From Axinella damicornis (lineage: Eukaryota > Porifera > Demospongiae > Axinellida > Axinellidae), in the NCBI GenBank assembly GCA_963931865.1, contig OZ007514.1, positions 6,674,646 to 6,738,645 on the forward strand: a stretch of DNA of 64,000 nucleotides, in the 5' to 3' direction. The notes below the pieces were generated by a model, which was not told the DNA's origin, made no database searches, and saw only the letters and a program-made list of their open reading frames with translations. The position numbers were made by a program, and so were the translations under genes. Shown one piece after another: positions 33,901 through 44,249 of this stretch (position 1 is the stretch's first letter; the number at the start of each line of letters is the position of its first letter).

Positions 33901-36900
33901 CAATGAAGCCTGTGTTGAGCTCACGTGTTCTAGTTTTAGTACATGCCAGAGATTCCGCCTGTTTCAAATTTTTGCCGGTCACACGCTCTTCTTCCTCCGC
34001 CGTGAAAAACAATGATGCTAGCCACCAGGAAGACATATGTTCGTACTGTGAACAAGTACTGAAGGAAACATAGTACACAAAAACAGTCCAGTAATACAGA
34101 CAAAAGCCAGTTGTCCAAGAAAAACAAAAAAAGTAGTATGGTTATATTGTCTACCTATAACGGGTACCAACAAAACAACAGCAACAAACAATTGAAGGAA
34201 ACATGCACTATTCAAGAGTACATGTACATCAATACCATGTATATACGTACGTATGCAATCGAACCCAATCATAATACGTGTAGTTCCTCGTTCCGAAGTG
34301 TTCAGCTAGCATGGCGTCAGGCACTTAGGGGTGGGGTCACTGTCCTGTTCCTGGCCTGTACGCTTGCTGGGATACATCACTGGTGTTTTCCTAGGACTTC
34401 GTCAGGGAGGATCCCGCCTTGGTCCCACTTACATCCTCTTCCCTTTAGCAACCAGAAATAACACATAACCATTTAACAAAATGAAGATAGAATAAAAGGT
34501 ATTTGGGCTTACATTTCATCATTGTCTTGGCTTCGGACGTAATTCAATAGTGACATGTTGTGCTTGTCAGCCAGCACCTTTGCGAATTTGGACTTCTTTC
34601 CGGGTCGTTAGGGATATCTGCTTTCAGGAACTCCCATGTGTAGATTTGGTTGATATAGAGTTCATCACACTAGATTGGTTACTAGTGTACCTGCAAAATA
34701 ACAAAGTTTGATTGATCGTTTGGATTTCTTCACAGCCAGTTTTCCCATACCGTCTTCTTCCAGCCTCTTCATCGCATCCAGTGCACCGTCGTGTCCACCT
34801 CTGGCATGAAACTTCTGTTTCTTGTTTACCAGCAATGAAACCTCCAGTCTCTTTCCAGGAAGGCTGAGTACAAATGCTTCATTTGATTGCTGCACAATTC
34901 CACTTGATGTACTAGCTGCCGAACCTAAGAAACATATCACATTGCAAGTTCAGTGGATTATACAAGTCGTTTATAGTCAGCTCTTGGCCTGCGTTGCATA
35001 AGTACCTACAAAGTAGTACATGCAGTGGAATTCCATGTAGCTGGTAAAATACCTGCTTCCCAAGTCTGCAGTTCATCGTTGATCCTGCCACGTCCAGCGA
35101 TGAAGGCAGACTGAGTTTGTTGGCAGCACACCTCAACAAAGTCAATGGCCGCCTCAATTGCACTTTGAGCAATGATTTCTGGGAGTGGTTCATCACTCTC
35201 CAAGTGAAATAGCACTGCATGCTGGAGAAGATCAACCAAGATCCCAATAGTGAGATAGGTCAGGAGAGATTGTGTTGCACCAAAATCAGCTGCTCGGTTG
35301 TCAAGCAGGATGTCTAGTAGCAGTGCACCACTAATGCCAGCCTCTTTGGCACGGCCATATGGACTGAACCGATAGTCAAGTACGTAAAGCCGTTCAACCT
35401 GTGTGTTGAAGTAAGATTGGTGATTTCCACTATGTCATAACTGATGCCTATGTGACAGCGACCTCCCACCACAGTCAGCAGCATCTTAGGCACAATAATG
35501 GCATCCGAGTACCTGGTATACATATTGCGTATCTACATGCGATATCACTCACCCTACAATGGCTGTCAGCCTCTATGCACTCACTGGCACATTACAGAGT
35601 AAATAGTCTGCTACGTAAGTGCTTTACGAGTACAAGATTTAATACTCACATACATGTAGAGCAAACAGTGCATGCAGTTGGTCGATCAGTGAATTTACAA
35701 ACACAAATGCATAGTGTGTCGAGGCAGTGAGGAGCATGAATCAGGAAACACTGATGATTGAGTCATGCTAGTCCTGCTCATAGTCTCACTTGTGCATAAG
35801 ACTTGTTGCAGATGTGTGAATCTGTTTGAGCACAAGGTGCTTCACACGCTTGCTGCCATCGGACAGAAGAGCAAAGTTAATTGGCGGTGGAGGTGACTGA
35901 GTCAATGAATGTAAGATTACAAGTGCTGGATGGTCAGGAAGGAACTTCATTAATTCTTTCCCCTTACAACTGATGTAAGGAAGGAGGATCTTCACAACAT
36001 AAGCTTTCATTGTACTTTAAATGGACCAGTGGTTTTGGCTACTAGTGATGTGCCAATCAGGTGGAATTTGATGCTTGGTAGACACTGATTGGCAGTGGCC
36101 TTGTAGATCAGCTGGGGAGGCAGGAAGTCTCCGATCCAGCAAAAAATTCCTTCTCCATTGTCCATGACCTCACTGGCACATACTTGTAGTGGATACCAGT
36201 TTCATCCCAGTTTAAGACCATGTCAAGGGGTATTTCGTCATTTTTCCTAACCACTTTAATGTCAAGGTGCTTTACCTTCGTCAAATGCTGAATTGTAATT
36301 TAGAGTAAAGAACGTTGTTGGAAGCCCAAGTGTATCTTTATCAGCAGCTTTGTTGCCTCATCCAGTATGGACTTGTTCTCCTGAGAGAGGCAACAGATGT
36401 TGTAGCATATAGCATGCACGTTGTGCGGTGAAGTCTGCAGCCCCAGTGCGAAGGGATCAAGAGTCGGGGAAGACTAGTGTAATAATTATACATGTAACCT
36501 AGCCTACTCTGTGTGGCCTAGGAATTGCATCCATTTCAGCTGCTGCTCCAAAAAGGCTCAGTATGTAATTAACCAATGTTGCGCAGTGTAGCGAGGATTA
36601 TTCTCTTTTGCTCTAGAAATACTTGTTCCGAAATTATTCGGTCCTCCATCAGGTTCTGCAGAAAACGTAGTTGCTGAACATTTTTCATCCGAATATCAGC
36701 AGCCTTGCCAGGCGAAATCCCACAGATGGGGTTGGAGGAAGAGAAGGGTCACGGATTGGACCAGAGTACGAACTTCCGTGCTTCTCTTGTAATTCACTGT
36801 AGATAGAATCTAAATCCTCTTCCCTACTCTGTTTTGCTCTTACTGCACTTTCTAAATATAGGTTAGACACTGAGACCATTGGATATACGCGATTTAGGCT

Positions 36901-39027
36901 GCTGCTCCCCAACTGCATCTGCTTCAGATCAGTTGTTGCTCCTCCATTACGTCCACTTGCAGCCCCAGCCCCGCCCAACGTTCTTGAACATTCTTCGCAG
37001 AGTTTGAAGTTGTAGGATCAAAGTTCAAATGTATGTGCTTTATAGCCCTTTAAACCTTTCCCAACCAATGACGCCATATGGTGTCATGAGACTTTCAGCT
37101 TCATGATGTCACATCCGGCAATGTCCTTGGGAGATAGGCTCTGCGCCAGCAGAAAGGGCGGGGCAGGGGGAGGTGGGTGGGTGCACCCGAAGGGTGCAAA
37201 CAGCATAGAAAACAGTGGTCTCACCTTGCAGAGCCTCGAATTCCAGTGTTCATGGCTGATTTTTCTGCTAGAGCGAGTTACCGTCGCCCGAGCATCTTGA
37301 TCGCGTACACGTTAACGAGTGGGTGTGGTCAGAATCACGAATGGGGAAAGCATGGCTGTGTGCAGTGGGTACCTATGAAAGCCGGAACGCAGGAACGCGG
37401 AACGGAACGCGGAACGGAACACGGAACGGAAGTACTGGCTGCGATGTTCCTTATCCTTCAGCCTGCTCCGTTCCGCCATCCAATGCATACGTGGTGCACG
37501 ATCTTCAAGGGGCCATGCTGTGAAACTTTCACCAGTCGACCTGGTGACTGCCGAGGCCAGCCTACAGCAGAACTAACTGATGTATTTTATGACTTCCCAT
37601 TAACACCTTTGCTTTATATCACCACTTTTCATTTTTTCATCGACTGTCATCACATATTTTCATAAAAAAATAAATAAAATTTTGGGATTCCGAAAAAAAA
37701 AAAAAAAAAAAAAACAGAAGTAAAATGCGGGCCGCGCGCTATCATCACTTGCACCGTACGCGCAAGGCGTCTTTATTCACTGGACTGGACTGGACTCACC
37801 CAAAAATCTTGTTTTTTAGTGTAGGACAGAAGCTAAGCATACTTATTTATTCACTAAAGTTGCTTGCATAGCCTGCTTTCGTGTCTTTCCTCGAGTCGGT
37901 AGAGGTCAAAGGTCACGTGCATATTTAATAAGCTTCAATGAAAAGATTAGAAGAGCACTTATTTACCGCAGACATCGAACTCCAGCCTTTTGCTGCAGCA
38001 TAGAAAACAGAAAATAATATTCCTCTATCATCCACGACTGACTAAGAGCATTTTGCTGAAGCTTATTAAATATGCACGTAAACTTTGACCTCTACCGACT
38101 CGAGGGAAGACACGAAAGAAGGCTATGCAAGCAACTTAGCTTCTGTCCTACGCTGAAAGGGCGAGTCCAGTCCAGTCCAGTGAATAAAGACGCCCTGCGC
38201 GTATGGTGCAGGTGACGAGAGCGCGCGGCCCGCATTTTACTTCCGTTCCGCGTTCCGTTCCGCGTTCCGTTCCGCGTTCCTGCGTTCCGGCTTTCACAGG
38301 TACCCGTGTGCAGTTCTGTGTGAAGTTTTGAGCGTGAAAACCATTGGGAACCTTATCTAGGGTATGTTTAAGTAGATTACAAGCTAAAAAACTGACCTCC
38401 AGAATCTGTGGTTGGTAAAGAGTTAAAGATAAGACACACATAACTGAATCAGTCTCTGCTGAGTTCAAAGAGTACTCACTCTGTTCTGTGTGGCTGTGGT
38501 ATATAGGTTTTGTTGACCCCAAGAACAGCGGCTTGCTTGTTGTCGTCAGCTGTACTGCAAGAGGTCAATAAAGACCATCACTCTTGATAGCTCATACACC
38601 ATTTTACAGACCAGGTCGGTTTACATGTGGAGGGAGAATCACTCTTGATAACTCATACACGATGTGTAGTAAAGTACGAAGGTCACACATGCATCACTAG
38701 TCTAGTCCCACCCCCTGAACATCCCACTTCTGTAACGCACACACACACAAGAGAAATCTTAATGCATTGATATCTATACTACGATACCCATAACAGCTGT
38801 ATTTTACTGTCTGTAGTGTATGTTTTATGCTATCAGTTTACTGGCCATGCATCTTCTCCCTTTATTCACAGCTTGTTGTTGGGAAGGTGAACAGGTCTGA
38901 ACTTCCTGAGCTTGAGAGAAGCAAGTTCCTCTTCCCAGCATCTGCACAAGGTCAGTGTTTTGTATCCATTATATTACATGATATTTATACTGTCATGTGG
39001 ATCAGTAAAATATAATTGTTACTTGTT

Positions 39028-39061
<34 letters not shown>

Positions 39062-40198
39062 TTGCTTGCGCCAATGTATAACACTCTTCCACCATGTTCA
39101 TCAACGGTGTTGGAACCTAGAGACAACACTTACTGCATGAGACCAACACTTCCAAGTCACAATGAGAGAACTGGCTGCATGCTTAGACTAGTGACCTAAA
39201 TGAAAGCATGAAGCAGCGGCACCTATTTAAATGTGGGCAGTAACCAGAAAGCAGTTCCATTTTGGGCATCCAGAGAATGTTGATGTTTAAATGGTTTGGC
39301 TTGGGGACGTAGCCGGCTATAACTGGCATGAGACGTTCATCTTGTGATGTCACGTCCAGCAATGTCCGACGTCCTTGGGGCTTAGGTTCTGCATGAGCAG
39401 AAAGGGCAGGACAGGGGGAGGTAGGTGGGTGTACCCGAAGGGTGCAGACAGCGTGGCTGTGTCAGGCTTGACCTTGCTAGGTTGGAGCTGGGTGGACCAT
39501 TTCTGTACATGAATGGGCTGAGAAAACAGTCTTCTTGCCTTGAAGGGCCCCCCATATCCGGCGGTGAAGCTTTAGTGATTGGCCGACAGCGCTAGCCGTA
39601 CTATTGAATGGTGAGTTGTGGTTAGAGTCACGAACGCGTAGAAGATGTATGTGAAGTTTGGAGGCTGAAAAGCGTTTAATGGCTGTGCTATTGGATGGTG
39701 AGTGTGGTTAGAGTCACGAACGCGTAGAAGATGTATGTGAAGTTTGGAGGCTGAAAAGCGTTTAATGGCTGTGCTATTGAATGGTGAGTTGTGGTTAGAG
39801 TCACGAACGCGTAGAAGATGTATGTGAAGTTTGGAGGCTGAAAAGCGTTTAATGGCCAAAAGAGACCGCCTAATTCATCGGTTAACCTGCCCTTTCACAC
39901 ACTCACTCGTTTTGTGCATGTAGGTACACTATTGGTCTTGGGTCAGTATTCATGCTTTTGTCCTCGTAATAACTATCAATTTTTTTTACATCTTACCACA
40001 GTTGCAGACTTGTGCCAGTACATCAACAACAAGATGAAGCGGCCTGAACATGCCCCGCTCTTCATTTACGCTGGCAATGAAGTAGTGGCCTCTAGAAGCA
40101 GCACTATGGCTGAGCTGTACCAGGAGTATAGAGAGGATGACTACTTCCTCTATTTAGCGTACTTCGAGGAGAACATCTATTCAACTGAAAGTCACTAG
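30903..40198 (+). CDS. Atg8/LC3/GABARAP-like protein lacking the C-terminal glycine
   Basis: Exons 30903-31007, 38872-38950 and 40002-40198 (phases 0, 1) give 126 residues, the size of Atg8 proteins. Exon 1: EESQRRLEGIKVKRKFPAKIP (family: R..E...I+.KYP..+P). Exon 2: LVVGKVNRSELPELERSKFL. Exon 3: APLFIYAGNE, STMAELYQEYREDDYFLYLA. Atg8 proteins are conjugated to phosphatidylethanolamine on autophagosomes through a C-terminal Gly after an aromatic residue. Here the tail reads EENIYSTESH: Ser replaces Gly and no Gly follows. As encoded it should not be lipidated in the usual way. Intron 1 (about 7.9 kb) contains minus-strand gene copies and transposons. An identical first exon exists at 22555. 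Confidence 0.85.
31183..31449. mobile_element. Inverted-repeat insertion, unit B only
   Basis: AAGGGGGGGTCACTCCCATA...TATGGGAGTGACCCCCCCTT, arms extending through GTCACAGCTGCGAC. Unit A has the uninterrupted sequence CAGAACAACTAGTTCTC. Flanks GAACAAC / GAACAATTAAC suggest a 7-8-bp duplication, slightly eroded. The interior repeats GGTCAACGGTCAAA words. Confidence 0.85.
32250..32363. mobile_element. TAGCCTCA foldback element (unit B)
   Basis: Counterpart of 23567-23680. Confidence 0.8.
32512..32830 (+). pseudogene. HIRAN-like domain relic (unit B)
   Basis: Counterpart of 23976-24300: CHHIYKGVWSP, GEILQLTREDRNDGRVHFAT and ANGEVVV occur in successive frames. Shared frameshifts show it was already dead before the duplication. 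Confidence 0.4.
33085..33460. repeat. VNTR on CCCACCATATCCCACCTGTC (unit B)
   Basis: Longer than in unit A by roughly one to two units, and two internal units are divergent (CCCCCCACCATATCCC). Confidence 0.9.
33470..34018. mobile_element. GATGACATCAT inverted-repeat element (unit B, right end truncated)
   Basis: Left end GAGCGCATGATGACATCATT intact. The right arm stops at AAAAACAATGATG and joins CTAGCCACCAGG, missing about 70 bp present in unit A. The internal frame 33497-33823 (MAEEEERLTLYSPVVKAEF...) is open but unrecognised. Confidence 0.7.
34512..35398 (-). CDS. Unrecognised gene, 3' exons (unit B copy)
   Basis: Exon 35398-35053 (VERLYVLDYRFSPYGRAKEAG...TWEAG) splices in phase 1 to exon 34924-34691 (SAASTSSGIVQQ, FVLSLPGKRLEVSLL, ARGGHDGALDAMKRLEEDG). 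A last piece near 34640-34512 reads WEFLKADIPNDPE and, after a one-base slip, FAKVLADKHNMSLLNY...NDEM and a stop. The two main exons are clean with good splice sites, while the tail looks frameshifted. The alpha-helical ESDEPLPEIIAQSAIEAAID block is reminiscent of C-terminal regions of transposon-encoded primase/helicase-like proteins, but I cannot assign a family. A broken copy lies in unit A. Confidence 0.55.
35411..35495 (-). pseudogene. Kelch-kinase 3' scrap
   Basis: Encodes VVGGRCHIGISYDIVEI, matching the last Kelch blade of the gene at 5591 (VVGGRYRIGISYDVVEI). Only this terminal piece is present. Confidence 0.85.
35786..36280 (-). pseudogene. Pogo/jerky-like DDE transposase relic
   Basis: Minus strand, with frame breaks: IPLDMVLNWDETGIHY, SWTMEKE, GDFLPPQLIYKATANQCLP, then MKAYVVKILLPYISCKGKEL and HPALVILHSL. 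The NWDETG block holds the first catalytic Asp of DDE_1 (pogo/Tigger/jerky) enzymes and the (D/P)ALVI block the second; here the second Asp appears replaced (ILHSL). Stops between blocks show it is inactive. No ends were identified. Confidence 0.75.
36570..36985 (-). CDS. Hypothetical ORFs with a SHOCT-like tail
   Basis: The frame 36978-36685 is low in motif content (GGAGAASGRNGG, REEDLDSIYSELQEK). In another frame, downstream sequence encodes MKNVQQLRFLQNLMEDRIIS then EQVFLEQKRIILATLRNIG and a stop at about 36571. This has the L..L..L...G/R-IIS..E...QK..IL spacing of SHOCT-like tails, often seen at the ends of mobile-element proteins. Probably a decayed part of the neighbouring transposon. 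Confidence 0.4.
37367..38305. mobile_element. GGGT...ACCC hairpin element (copy 2), interrupted by a retro-insertion
   Basis: Begins GGGTACCTATGAAAGCCGGA and ends TCCGGCTTTCACAGGTACCC. Flanked by GTGTGCAGT twice (37358-37366, 38306-38314). Arms carry GGAAC repeats, GCGGGCCGCGCGC, ACTGGACTGGACTCAC and the AGGTCAAAGGTCACGTG core (37903-37919). The opposite arm's core (about 38074-38090) is degraded. The left arm is split by 37435-37716. Confidence 0.92.
37435..37716 (+). mobile_element. Poly(A)-tailed retro-insertion (mRNA 3'-end copy)
   Basis: Inserted in the left arm between two GAAGTA copies (37429-37434 and 37717-37722). It ends in 22 A (37693-37714), with AATAAA at 37669 and 37673, about 15-20 bp before the tail. 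A short frame near the start ends ...VVHDLQGAML. It reads as the 3' end of a processed transcript copied into the genome; source gene not in this window. Confidence 0.85.
39029..39060. repeat. Poly-G run (32 G)
   Basis: Located in intron 2 of the Atg8-like gene, about 80 bp after the donor. G-quadruplex potential on the sense (RNA) strand. Confidence 0.97.
39596..39857. repeat. Tandem repeat, ~87-bp unit, three copies
   Basis: Unit includes GTGGTTAGAGTCACGAACGC, GTAGAAGATGTATGTGAAGT and GGAGGCTGAAAAGCGTTTAA. The minus frame repeats MAIKRFSASKLHIHLLRVR because the unit length is a near multiple of three. In intron 2 of the Atg8-like gene. Confidence 0.95.
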
Positions 40199-41126
40199 CT
40201 TCATGTTTTGTGTATTGTTGTGCAATGTGTATGCATGCCATTGTAGTCATGCACTGTATCTGTGCATGCTCAGTGGTCATGCCTCATGTTCATTTCTGGA
40301 ACATTCTGTGATTTATGTGTGTGTTTTTATCATGCGTGTATGTGAATTACAGAGTTTCTATGTGTGGTAGGAACAGTCAAGTTTGAGCTATTGTTGTGAG
40401 CGTGGAACGATACCACATAATCCTGTTCACTGCACTATTGAGACATTAGCACTTTATACCCTATTGAATTCTTTCCCCCAAAACAACACAAATTCATGCA
40501 TTCAGTGCACACCACCTTTGTAGGACCTCTCTGATCCCGAGCTCGATCGTCAGGGGCCAGACTTGCATGGTGAGGCTAGCACACATGTTGAGGATCTGGC
40601 AATGTACTGTTAATGATGTTCATGACCACTGCATGCTTGGTCAAGTGGATGTCCACCGGATTTTCGCCCAGGATTAGACCGGATCTGACATGCTGGCACA
40701 TGCATATCAATCACCATCGTCTCAGGCATGCACTCGGTGGGGTATATGTTAAATTAAAACATACTTGGGACAGCACCCCCGGCCTTCCCCTGCTACGGTT
40801 ATGCATGACTGCTTATGGTACAATCATGCAACTACGTATACTGTAACATGCACAGTCATGCATCCAAGCTTGCAACCAGGTCCTGCTATAGCCCAAAACC
40901 AACCCCAGTGCGCGGATCACTTCCAGCTGGTATCCTACGCATGATACTGTAACTGCATGGAAGCAATCTATGGTGGAGTACATTGATTTGGGTATGGCGC
41001 CGACACTAGCAACCTGCATGATAGTATAATGTCCTCGATCCTGCTTTTGATCCGGAGAAACCTGTTGGATGACTGGGATATTTATAGGAGACACAAAGCT
41101 ACCTGTTCAATCTGTTGTATGGTTTG

Positions 41127-43950
41127 CTACTTAAGAGGCAGCAGTGTTATGTTCCCTTTGGTCAGCAGCTGCTCTGAGTCCAGGTGGTCCATGTGCTGTA
41201 CTTGCCTCCTCACGTACTCCACAATCCTGGCCAGCTGTGCAGGGTCAGTTGCAGCCTTGTCCCCTATCAAGTTCCTACACAAGAATACAATGAGCTTACT
41301 CAAGGTGCACAATGGATACGGATCTGTCCATTTGCCTACAGAGGTAAGAAAGTCAGCCAAAGACATTGGTCCCACATAGCCCTGGTTTCACCCCCACTTT
41401 GGAAAATTCTAAATGAAGCACTTGGTTAATACATAGTTTGAGAAGAAATGCATCAGGCTATACTCTTGTATCTTGTATCCCAAAACTCTCCTCCTATGCT
41501 GAATCTATTGTAGAAATCAAGAGTGCCAGTGTTGAGGCTTTGATGAAAATTTCTTTTAGTGGGGGGTGAAGTAGCACGGGTCATGTGGGATAGTGATTGA
41601 TTCTGAGGGTCAAAACTCACATCGCTACCATGTGGATAAATTTTTCTTAGAGTCCTTTGTCACAACATTAAATTTTACAGTACAGAAGTTGACCCAGGAA
41701 AATGTGGTCTACTTCAAAAGGCTGGAGGTGCTTCAGGCCTAGATACAGTGAAGTCGAAACCACACATTCTCAGTCATCAGGAAGGGCTCCAGTCATCAAA
41801 GGGCTCTCGTGGCAACTTTGTACTTTCCCCTGCCCTGTTACTACTTTCCACTTCCATACCATCTTCTCAGCGTCACGCACTGTGTGTATCATGTGATACA
41901 GTAAAACTGGGGTTAGGCCCATATGCATATCAGTCAGTGGAAGTGTGGCACAGCCCCCTTTAGGCCATCCCCTTGGATCTGCTCTTGAGCAAGAGATTCT
42001 CCCCATTGTCCCGTAAATGAAACCCTGGTAGTACAATTGCTATAGTCTGTAATATGACTGGATTTGTGAACGGGAGTATATCCCACAAAATCAACATGAT
42101 AATCTCACACCCATTAGATTTGGAACCAGACCAGACCCTAACAAATTTAGAACAAGCCGTGCTTTCATCATCAGTATTCACACAGAAGTGCTCCCAGAAA
42201 CCCTCTCTTAACTTGCCTGCCCATCGTTGATTGTTCGAGTAAGTGCTCAGTTGGACTCATGTCATAGGGCAATTAAATCATCAGTATACCACAGAACTCC
42301 AATAGCCGATACCCATTACATCACCACTGGATGGTATTGGGACCGATACTGATACCAGCATCGGTGGACCGGAGTCCTAACGGAAAATAGAGGGTTCTGC
42401 TTGTGGGAGTTGTTGGGGCTTTAGCTGAGCTCTTATTAAACCCACCAGAAGGCTAAAAGTTCCAGAAATAAACATTACAAATTCCAGTCAGTACACTTCC
42501 ACCCTAGCCTATGTCCCAGATCCTCCTTCCGATTGTTCTGAGGGTCCGGTTCTGAGACTACACACCTATACGAACGCTGTCAGATATGATCTTTTTTCAT
42601 AACCTGGTCACATATTTATACACACTAACATACTTACATACCTCCAGATGGCTGCTGCTAAAGTTCTGTCATCTGACAGCAAACCCTATATGGCAAGGAA
42701 CACGACATACTGTAGTTGCCACATAGAGGTTGCATTAAATTTTATACAGGTTAGGTTATAACTGGACACACCTCATCATATGCCAGTGTGAGTCCATAGA
42801 ACTCATGAAGTAATCCACGCAAACTTTTACTGACAACACTGCTTGAGTGAACCTGTAGCAGACGTAAGCACGTACTCACAATGCTGACAAGGTGACCTCT
42901 CAGTCATTTGGGACAGACAATCCTTAGCGAGCAGATTTTATCAACATGTAACTCACCCCAAGCACTTTGATTCTCTGTTCCACATCGTACCAAAACATGG
43001 AGACAATTTGCTTGGTGAGGTAGTCCCCGTCCTTGCCCTCCGGCTTGAGTCTCACCATGCAGAGCCACACATGCAGGTGGGCAATGAGGAACCACGACTG
43101 GAAGCTGTCCGGCATGTGGCAAACTATACAGGTGGGAAAAAGTTGATGCAGTCATTAAAACAATACACAATACCGAAATACCGGTAAAGTATGAGATGTC
43201 TGGAATCCAGTTGTGGATTAATTATCTAATCTTCCACAATTCCAATGTTCGTGAGGGCGCCTGTCACACTATCATCAACTTTTTATTTTAGCCTTTTAGG
43301 GCACTGCTGGAAACCGTCTTAGCTGAATGTTCCAGCCGCTGATACATAGTACCTTACAGCTACATTTACTCGACATTATGTACAATGTCTCTTACATGAA
43401 CAAGATACTGGGACAAGAAGGCTATCACATTCTTTTAGCAAAGCAAGCATGCAGCACAACATCTTACTTCACGGTTGAAACTCATGCACAGTATTACCAG
43501 TAAAACATATCAAGGAGGATCACTGCCAATGACGAAATGGAGAAGGATGATTCAGCAGCCAGCATTTCCGGAGGCCCCTCAGAATGGTATTCATAACACA
43601 TTACTGTATACATCATGTTCCAACAGCCAACATGAATGGTTATAGCAATGCAAAAATTCTCAGACAAGCAACCAACAACCAATAGCGGGAATGAGGTAGC
43701 CTCGGTCTCAGGAGAGAGCCTGGGACCGAGGCTAGGAATGAAGCTACACTCACGTACCCTTGAAGAAAGCTTCATAGTCCAAGGCGTCAATGCAGCTCTC
43801 ATAGAGTGTCTTTGCATTGCGTGTCAAAACCTGTAGAGCATTTGAAGATAATCAATCGTAGGATACATGACTCTGAGTTAATTACGAGTAATCTCACAGC
43901 TTTTCTTGAGTAAAATCCTCCAAGCCACCCAATGAACTCCACAGCTCGGT
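41127..43950 (-). CDS. UQCC1: Ubiquinol-cytochrome c reductase complex assembly factor 1 (CBP3-like), 3' six exons
   Basis: Exons (minus order): 43950-43898, 43830-43758, 43123-42957, 42852-42772, 42685-42642 and 41274-41127. All GT-AG, phases close exactly, giving 187 residues plus stop. Protein blocks: FIGWLGGFYSRKA, LYESCIDALDYEAFFK, MPDSFQSWFLIAHLHVWLCM, EGKDGDYLTKQIV, FYGLTLAYDE, LAAAIWR, LARIVEYVRRQVQ. These match the ubiquinol-cytochrome-c chaperone domain in order. The protein acts in the mitochondrial matrix with UQCC2/CBP6 on newly made cytochrome b. The N-terminal exon(s) with the targeting peptide were not found and should lie above 43950. Convergent with the Atg8-like gene. A 38-bp foldback footprint lies in an intron. 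Confidence 0.93.
43697..43734. mobile_element. 38-bp minimal foldback element in a UQCC1 intron
   Basis: TAGCCTCGGTCTCAGG then AGAGAGCCTGGGACCGAGGCTA only, i.e. little more than the two termini. Flanked by GGAATGAGG/GGAATGAAG (8 of 9). Confidence 0.85.
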
Positions 43951-44249
43951 CTGTAAACGTAAGATCCTTCTTTTGAGAGACATTTTCATTTCTTGCTGTT
44001 GCAGTACCTTCAGGCTATATGATGGGATAGTCATATTCACCGAAATATACACATCATGGAGTACGTGTGACAAAAATAGCTTTGCCAACCAGGACCAAAT
44101 GTGGTTATAAACTACAATCACAATGGTGTACTCAGTGCTAACTTGCCAACTAAGGGTAAGAAATACAGGTTTCATATGTGGTATGCTCTGCACATTGATA
44201 TAATTAAGCAAGGTTTTCTCTCTTTGTTGGGCTAGTAGTACCACACTCC

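Larger units (their letters stand above)
28326..35400. repeat. Segmental duplication, unit B
   Basis: Second copy of the block described for unit A, beginning inside the pyrimidine minisatellite. It lacks the HECT exons and three unit A insertions or expansions (22459, 25280, 23904). It gained a 267-bp inverted-repeat insertion at 31183 and carries a ~105-bp deletion after 28845 relative to A. Confidence 0.93.

Noticed and set aside
37903..37919. DR1/E-box core as ordinary promoter elements of adjacent genes
   Set aside because: All perfect copies lie inside hairpin elements with TSDs, not near gene starts; reported instead as transposon-borne motifs.
39572..39859. Repetitive 95-residue minus frame (KRFSASKLHIHLLRVRDSN repeated)
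   Set aside because: Product of a three-copy 87-bp tandem repeat whose unit length is a multiple of three.
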